From Poriferisodalis sp965203655 (GTDB lineage: Bacteria; Actinomycetota; Acidimicrobiia; Acidimicrobiales; Poriferisodalaceae): a stretch of 64,000 nucleotides of DNA. The notes beneath the pieces were generated by a model. That model searched no databases, had not been told where the DNA came from, and was given only the letters and a program-made list of their open reading frames with translations. The translations under genes and the position numbers were made by a program. Every line of letters starts with the position of its first letter. Positions within the stretch are counted from its first letter, which is position 1. The DNA is taken from positions 413,704 to 477,703 of the forward strand of contig NZ_CBDBDD010000006.1 of the NCBI RefSeq assembly GCF_965203655.1. The letters are read 5' to 3'. Of the stretch, positions 46,601 to 55,600 are shown one piece after another.

Positions 46601-49600
46601 CAGCCGCCGTCGCGGGGCCGGGCACGACGTCCACCCAGCCCGTCGACGGATCCCGCCCCGGCGACGCCCGATCAGGCGCCGAGTCCGCCTTGTACTCCAC
46701 CTCATAGCCAGCAAGGCTCACACCACCGGTATCAGCGGGCGCCGCCCACGACAACACCAGCTTCGAGTCGCCCCCAGCCACGACCAGATCAGTGGGAGGC
46801 CCCGGATCGTCCCACGTCACGACCCTGGTCTCAGCGCTCGACGCCCCCACAACCGAATTCGTCCCCTTCACCACCAGATGGGCACGCACACCGTAGGCGG
46901 TGCCCTTCTTCAAACCCACGCCGACATACGTCCTGCCAGGACCCAAACCAACACCAGCACCACCAACACCCCGGGCAGCCCACTCAGCCGATCCCTCGCG
47001 CACCTGAACCACCACCGCGTAACGGCTCGAATCAGGATTGGTGTAGCTCACCAAAAGGAACGGCAACCCACCAGTGCCCGCCCCAACCCTCACCGAATCG
47101 ACAACAGGCACAGCCAGCACCGCGCGGTTCACAGTCACCACATACTCAGCGGTGGTCGTGCCGTCCTGCGCGGTCACCGTGATCACTATCTTCACGGGCT
47201 GCTGACCCAAGGGGAAGGCGTCGCTCGCCTCGCCGCCGGCCAGCGCCTTCTTCGCGCCGCCGGCCAACCCCACCGTCATCGACGCGCCCGAATGGGTGGT
47301 GCTCGCCGTCAGCGTGACGCCGGCGGTGCCGCTGGGCACCGCCAAGGCGTACGCAACGGTGCCCGACGCGAACGCCGGCGACAGGCTCCCCGCAGAAGCC
47401 GACAGGGCGCTGAGAGTCGCGTCGGTGGAGAGCACCCTCACGTCCACCGACGGGTTGCCGCCCGCGCCGATCCGGTAGCCGACGTCGCTGCTCGCCGCCA
47501 CATGGGTGATGACAGACGTGCCCACAGCGACGCCGCTCACCGTGAACTCACGGGCCGTGGCCCAGTCCACCGGAGTGAACGTGTAAGAAGCAGGCGCGAA
47601 CGAGGCGGAAGCACTGCTGCTCGAAGGCGTGACGGTGACGTCAGCCGCCGGCTTGCTCGTCAACGCAACCGTGTAGGAACCCGTCGCGCCCTTCGCGACC
47701 TCCAACTCGGACACAGACACCGCCACCCCCGCGGTGTCGTCATCGAGGATGGTGACCGTGGCAGTGTCCTTGCCAGCCCCCTCTTTCGCCCACCCTGAGG
47801 CGCTGGTGGCGATGGTGACGGTGAAGGTCTCGTCGTTCTCGTCGAGGTCGTCGTCGACCAAAGGCACGGTGACGGTGGCTGTCGTCTGCCCGGAAGCGAC
47901 CGTGACCGGGCTGGTGATCGACCCGACGTCGGCGGAGGTGGCGGTGGACGGGTTGGTGTAGTCGGCGGTGACGGTGAACTCCACCCCCGAGGCGGGCGCG
48001 TTCTCGCTCAGCGTGACCGTCAGCGAAGCGTTGGCGCCCTCTGTCGCGGTCGTCGCCGCGGTGACCGCGAAGGTGCCGAGCTCGGCGGGCAGCACCAGCG
48101 AGGTGCCCTGCCACAGGGCGGGGCCGTCGGTGTAGGGGGCGATCTGCACGCCGTAGGCGCGGCCGTTGGTGAGGCCGGTGAAGGTGAACGACCGGGCCGC
48201 CGGGTCTGCCAGGGTCTGGACGGTGTAGGCGCCGGAGGGGTCGGAGCGGTCGCGGTGGCGGACACGCCAGCCGTTCACCGAGGGCGCGGTGTCGGGCCAC
48301 TGCCAGCTCAGCGTGGCCCGCGTGTCGCCGGCTGCGGCCGTCAGGCCCGTGGCCCTGGTCTGGCCCCGCGCGTTGACCGTGAAGTCCTCGGCGTTGATGT
48401 TGTGGGTGACCCACCCCAGCGGGGTCACCGACAGGGTCGCGGCCCGCCCGTTGGTGCTCCAGGCCACCGTGCCGGTCGCGTTCAGCTCGTCGCCGGTCAA
48501 CAGGCCGTCGCGGTTGGTGTCGACGAACCGGAACGAGCCGACGCCGCGGCCGTTCACCGAGGCGTTCAGCACCACGTCGCGAGAGCTGCGGTGCGGCACC
48601 ACCGCGGTGGCCGAGCCGTCGAGGCTCAACGCGGCCGAGAACACCAGCGCAACGCCCAGATCAGTGACAGTGTCGCCGTGGGCGACAGCGGAGCCGTCGG
48701 CGGTCGCGGAGACGACCAGGGTCGCGGAGTCGTTGTCGGTGATGGTCAGCGTCGCCGGACCCGACACGTCGTTGTAGCCATGACCGAGGTTCCCGCCAAA
48801 AGACACCGCCAGCGTCTCGTCGGGCTCCACCAGCGTGTCGTCGCGGGTTCCCAGCGTGTACGTCGCAGAAGTCGCCCCCGGATCCGCGGTGAACGACGAA
48901 GGCCGCAGCCCCAGATCAGCAGAACTGGTCCAGCCGTGCACGAACGACAGCGGAATCGGCAGCCCGCCGGCCCCGGTCACCGCCGGAGCGAAAGACGCCA
49001 CCACCTCCAGATCAGCGCCCTCGACGGCCTGCGCGTCGGCCAGACTCGCCGTCTTGGCCGGCTCGCTGTGCGCCACACGCACCGACACCGGCAAAGAACT
49101 GAAATCCTTGGCCGCCAAACGGGCGCGCTCACCGGGGTTCTCCTTGAACACGAACGAAAACGACGTCCCCGGCGCCGCGACCGGGTCAGGCACCGTCCAC
49201 GTCGCCGTCGCGGTCCGCTCCGCAGCCGTGTTCAGCCACCGGTCCTCGCCGCTGCCCGCGAACGTCAACGTCACCCCGCTGGCCGCGTCATGGAACGACA
49301 CCGACGACGCAGCGTCGCTGTCAGCGGTCAAACGGCCCACCTCGATCGAACGCGACGACAACAACCGGCCCGTGAACGTCACCTGCTCGCCCGCCTGCGC
49401 CCGAGCAGGCGACACCGACACCACCAAAGCCGCAGCATCATCGTCCACCACCGTCACCGACACCTCGCCGTAACCCGCCAGCACCTCCCAGCCCAGATCG
49501 GCACCATAGCCATCGGGCAAACCCCCAAGCGAGAACACATAGGTCACATCACCGGTCACGAACTCGTTCTGCGCCGCCCGCACGATGTAGTACGCGGCCG

Positions 49601-52600
49601 GATTCGACGGCGTCAACCGCACCCTCTTGAACAGACGCCCATCACGCAGCAACGGCACCACCACCTCCTGGGCCGGCCGCGGACTCATCTCCACCAACAA
49701 ACGAATCAACCCGCCCTCACCAACCGACCCCGACTCAGCCGACAACGCAAAAAACATCCCCGCCACACCCGAACCCGACACCCAACTGCTCTCACCGGTA
49801 GCATTCGTCGCCCGCACCCGCACGTCATAGGCCCTGCCCGCGGTCAAACCAGTGACCTCAACAGTCGTGCCCGTACCAGAATGTGACACCGGCACCCAGC
49901 CCGTCGAGGGATCACCCGGAGTCGTGGCGGCCACATCAGCAGCCGCAGTGGTCTTGTAAGCCACGTCATAGCCGGTCAAGGACGCGCCGGACCCGCCGAC
50001 ATCAGCCGGCGCGGTCCACGACAACGCCAGCTTCGCGGCCCCGCCGGTCACCATCAACGCGGTCGGAGGGCCCGGATCGTCCCAGGTGACGACGCTCACC
50101 TCGTTGCTCGAGGCCTCGATCACTGTTCGGCCCGATTTCACCACCAGATGGGCACGGACCAGATATTCGGTTCCCTTCTCCAGACCGGTGCCGAAGAAGA
50201 ACAAGTCATGGTCAGTGCCCCGGGCGCCCCAGGCATCGGTTTTCTTCTTGATCTGGAATACCACCTCGTAGACATTGCTGTCGGGGTTGGCATAGCTGAA
50301 AGTCAGCCTGGGCGTCTTGTCTGAGTACACCCCGGCGCGAACCCAATGGACGACAGGAACAGGCCGAGTGTCCGCCGGCGTTGCAGAACCGGTGATCCAG
50401 ACGCTGTTGCCGACCGCGTTGGCGGCCCTCACCCGCACGTCATAGGCCGTGCCGTTGGTCAGGCCGGTGATCTCGACTGTGGTGGCGGTGCCGGTGTGGG
50501 AGGCGTCCACCCAGCCGGTGGACGGGTCGGCGGGGGTGACGGCCGCCTGGTCGGCGGCCGAGGTCTGCTTGTATTGGACCTCGTAGCCGGTGATCGCCGC
50601 GCCCTGCCCGCCGGGGTCTGCGGGCGCGAACCAGCCGACAGTCAGTTTCGTGTGGCCGACGGTCAGTTTCGGGGTGCTCGACGGTGCGAGCAACTCGATC
50701 TGCACAGTCTGGCCGTCGGTCCATGACGGGCCACCGCCCCAGAAATGGAGTTTGCCGAGACCCCCTGTCAGCGGGTAGCTGACGCCGCCGGCGCCGCCGA
50801 TGCGCAGTTTCGCGGCCCGCAGACCCACAGGGGCATCGTCGGCAGTCGCGACCTTCAAGTACAGATTGCCGCCGGTGTCCACATACAGCTCTGTCACCTC
50901 CAGCGTCTTGCCGCCGAAGGAGAACCCGTCGCTGCCCAGCGCGTCGGCGCAGTCGTCGAGCCCGCCCGGGGCGTTGTCGCAGCCCAACAAGCCGCCGGCG
51001 GCGTCGACGGTGAGCGTCGTCGACCACGCCGCGGTGTCGGGGCCGCCCGGCGCTCCCGGGTCGTCCCAGGCGGTGAACGCCTTCTCAGAGGACGAGTCGT
51101 CGACCACAGCGGGGGTGGCGGCCTTGGTCACCAGATGGGCGCGCACCAGATACGCCGTGCCCTTCGCCAGGCCGACGAGCACATGGCTGTCGGCGGTGCT
51201 CGACGATGCACGCGACACGCCCGCGGGCAGGCTGTGAGCCGCGGCCCGCGCCGGCCACGCAGCCGACGCTTCTTTGACCTGCACGACGACGGTGTACGCG
51301 GCGCTGTCGGGGTTGGAGGTGACCACGGTGGCCTTGGGGGTGCCGTCGCTGTGCGCGCCCGCCACGGCCGAGGTGATCGTCGGCACCGGGTAGGCGCGTT
51401 TCGCGACGATCGTGTACGTCTTGGCAGTGGTGCCGTCAAGAGCAGTCACCACCACCGTGACCGTGTTGTCGCCGTAACCGAGCGCCACCACCTTGCTGCC
51501 GCCCGAGGCGCCGTCGATGGTGACCGTCGCTCCGGCGACCGTCGGCACAGCGGTGACCTTCACCTCTGTGACGTCGTCGTCGACACGAACCGTGAACCTC
51601 GACCCCAGCGTCAGCCGCCGCGGCGTCAACGCGACAGCCGTGCCCTCCGCGTCGGTCAACGCCGCCCCCAGCGACTTCAACGACGCATCAGACCGATCCG
51701 CGGCAACACCCGTGCCGGACACCCACGAGCTCGCGCCGGCCGCGTTGGTGGCGCGGACCCGCACGTCGTAGGACGTGCCGTACACCAGACCGCCGATCGT
51801 CGCCGTCGTCGTCGCGGGGCCGGGCACGACGTCCACCCAGCCCGTCGACGGGTCCCGCCCCGGCGACGCCCGATCAGGCGCCGAGTCCGCCTTGTACTCC
51901 ACCTCATAGCCGGCAAGGCTCACACCACCGGTATCGACAGGCGCCGCCCACGACAACACCAGCCTCGAAGCATCCCCGGCCACGACCAGACCAGTCGGAG
52001 GACCCGGATCATCCCAAGTCACGACCTTGGTCTCAGCGCTCGACGCCTCCACAACCGAATTCGTCGACTTCACCACCAGATGAGCGCGCACCCAATACTC
52101 GGTGCCCTTCTTCAAACCCGTGCCGACATACGTCCTGCCAGGACCCAAACCAACACCAGCACCAGCAACGCCGCGGGCAGCCCACCCAGCGGCTCCCTCG
52201 CGCACCTGAACCACCACCGCGTAACGGCTCGAATCAGGATTGGAGTAACTCACCAGAAGGAACGGCAGCCCCCCCCCCACAGCAGCCCCCACCCTCACCG
52301 AATCCACAACCGGAACAGGCAACTCCGCCCGTTCCACAGTCACCACATACTCAGCGGTGGTCGTGCCGTCCTGCGCGGTCACCGTGATCACTATCTTCAC
52401 GGGCTGCTGACCCAAGGGGAAGGCGTCGCTCGCCTCGCCGCCGGCCAGCGCCTTCTTCGCGCCGCCGGCCAACCCCACCGTCATCGACGCGCCCGAATGG
52501 GTGGTGCTCGCCGTCAGCGTGACGCCGGCGGTGCCGCTGGGCACCGCCAAGGCGTACGCAACGGTGCCCGACGCGAACGCCGGCGACAGGCTCCCCGCAG

Positions 52601-55600
52601 AAGCCGACAGGGCGCTGAGAGTCGCGTCGGTGGAGAGCACCCTCACGTCCACCGACGGGTTGCCGCCCGCGCCGATCCGGTAGCCGACGTCGCTGCTCGC
52701 CGCCACATGGGTGATGACAGACGTGCCCACAGCGACGCCGCTCACCGTGAACTCACGGGCCGTGGCCCAGTCCACCGGAGTGAACGTGTAAGAAGCAGGC
52801 GCGAACGAGGCGGAAGCACTGCTGCTCGAAGGCGTGACGGTGACGTCAGCCGCCGGCTTGCTCGTCAACGCAACCGTGTAGGAACCCGTCGCGCCCTTCG
52901 CGACCTCCAACTCGGACACAGACACCGCCACCCCCGCGGTGTCGTCATCGAGGATGGTGACCGTGGCAGTGTCCTTGCCAGCCCCCTCTTTCGCCCACCC
53001 TGAGGCGCTGGTGGCGATGGTGACGGTGAAGGTCTCGTCGTTCTCGTCGAGGTCGTCGTCGACCAAAGGCACGGTGACGGTGGCTGTCGTCTGCCCGGAA
53101 GCGACCGTGACCGGGCTGGTGATCGACCCGACGTCGGCGGAGGTGGCGGTGGACGGGTTGGTGTAGTCGGCGGTGACGGTGAACTCCACCCCCGAGGCGG
53201 GCGCGTTCTCGCTCAGCGTGACCGTCAGCGAAGCTGACGCTCCCTCAGCCGCCGACGCCGATGCCGTCACCGAGAACGTCCCGGCCAGCGGGGTGCCCTG
53301 GACGGCAGCCCAAGCGCTGCCGGGCTTGACGCCGTTGGTGGCTCTGACCCGCACGTCGTAGGCGGTGCCGCCGGTCAGCGGGGCGATCTCCGCGGTGGTG
53401 GCGGTGCCGGTGTGCCCGGCGTCCACCCAGCCGGCGGCCGGGGAGCGATCTTTGCGAACCAGCGACACCCGGACCTTCTGGCCGTCGCTCCACGACAGCG
53501 AGCTCCCCCAACGCGCGGCGCTGAAGTTCCTGAGTTCGTGGTTGAGCGGGAAACTCGAGCCGTCGATGACCAGCGAATAGTCCACGAGGTCACCGAAATC
53601 GGAGTCCGTAATCAGCTGCAACTCGCCGCTCTGCGAGTTGCGGCTGATGGCTCGGACTGTGTAGTCCACGTCGCCCAGGCTGAAATCGTCGTCGTCGAGA
53701 GCGACGTCACAGTTGGCCAGGAGGCTGAAGCTCTCGCAGCCAAAAATAGTGTCGCGCTGGTCCACGGTCAGCGTGGCGTCCCACACCACGGCGTCGCGGT
53801 CGGGCGCCGAGCTCTCCTTGTAGCCGAGGTCGTAGCCCGTCACGGCCGCGTCCGTGCCGCCGGCGGTCGCGGGGGCCGCCCAGTTCACCGTCAGCTTGCC
53901 GACCCCGGCAGTCACCGTGGGGGCGGACAGCGCGCCGGGCACATCCCAGGTGGTGGCCGTCGTTGCGGCGCTGGAGGCCTCGAGCGCTGTCGGAGTCGCG
54001 CCCTTGGTCTTCAGGTGGGCCCGTATGTTGTAGACGGCGCCCTTCTCGAGGCCGGTGAACACGTCGGCGCCTGCGCTGCTGGCCGCCGCGTCGTGCCCGA
54101 CCCCGGAGGGCAGCTGGTGGGAGGTGCCGCGGCTCGCGGGCCAGACGGCGTCGGACTTCTTGATCTGGACGACCACGTCGTAGTCGCCAGGTGACGGGTT
54201 GGAGGTGACGACCGTCAATATGGGGGTGCCCGACGCCGCACCCGCGGTGACCGAGGTGATGCCCGGAACCGGGGTTTCCGGAGTGCCGTCGCCGGACAGC
54301 CAAGAACTCTCGCCCACCGCGTTCTTGGCGCGAACCCGCACGTCGTAGCCGGTGCCGTTGCTCAAAGAGGTGATCGCGGTGCTGGTGCCGGTGCCGCTGT
54401 GGCCGGCCTCCACCCAGCCCGTCGACGGGTCGCCCTTCGTCAACGCCGCCCTATCAGCCGCCGAGGACTCCTTGTACTCCACGTCGTAACCGGTGAGCGT
54501 CACCCCTGTGCCGCCGGTATCGGCAGGCGCCATCCACGAGACGCCCAGTTTCTTGTCGTCGGCTGTCACGACCAAACGGGTCGGCACGCCCGGGTCGTCC
54601 CAGGAGGTGACACTCGACTCGGGGCTGGAAGCCGCGACGACCGTACTGTCGGATTTCGCTACAAGATGGGCGCGAACGTCATAGGCGGTTCCTTTCGCCA
54701 CGGTCAGCACATGTCGAGTCGTGGTGCTGGCCGACGTGCGGGCAACGCCGGCCGGAAGCGAATGCGATGTGGCCCGAGCAGGCCAGCCGGTAGTCGCAGA
54801 CGTCTTGACCTGCACCACTACGTCGTAAGTGCTCGAGTCCGGGTTGGTGGTGACGACCGTCAATATGGGGTTGCCCGACGCCTCACCCGCAACAACCGAC
54901 GTGATGCCGGGAACAGGGGGGGCCACCGGGGTGCCGGCGCCGGTCAGCCAGGGGCCTCCGCCCACCGCGTTCTCGGCTCGGACTCGCACGTCGTAGCCCG
55001 TGCCGTTGGTCAAGCCGGTGATCTCGGCGCTCCTCGCGGTGCCGCTGTGAGCGGCATCCACCCAGCCGGTGGAGGGGTCGCCGGCAGTTATGGCGGCTCG
55101 GTCCGCGGCCAGGGTCTCCTTGTACTCCACGCCATAGCCGGTCACGGCCACCCCGGGTCCGCCGGTGATTTTGGGCGCCTCCCAGCCCACCGTGAGGCTG
55201 GCGTCACCGGCGGTGACCGCGGCGTGGTCCGCCGGTGCGATCAGTTCAACAGTGACCCTTTGGCCGTCGGTCCATGACGGAGGCGCAGGATTGTCCCAAT
55301 ACCACCAATTGCCGCCCTGGCGTCCCTTCGACAGCGGGTAGACAACCCCGCCGACTCCACCAAGGCGCAGTCTTCCCTTGTTCAAGGCCCCAGGTACGTT
55401 GTTCTCCGGCTCGAAGTTCAAGTTCAGTCGTGGTGGACCCGGTGGAAAACGCGGATTTGCCTCAACGTATACGGCAAAGACTTCAAGGGTCTCGCCACGG
55501 TAACTGATCTTGCCTGCGCCGCAGGGACTAAGCGGGACAAATCGGCTTGCACAGCCTTGAACCCCACCGTCGTCGTCGCTCACGGAGACGGAGAACGTGT

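Noticed and set aside
43216..53234. Internal repeats as a CRISPR array or transposon
   Set aside because: Repeats are coding, in frame and kilobase-sized, without spacers, terminal inverted repeats or a transposase.
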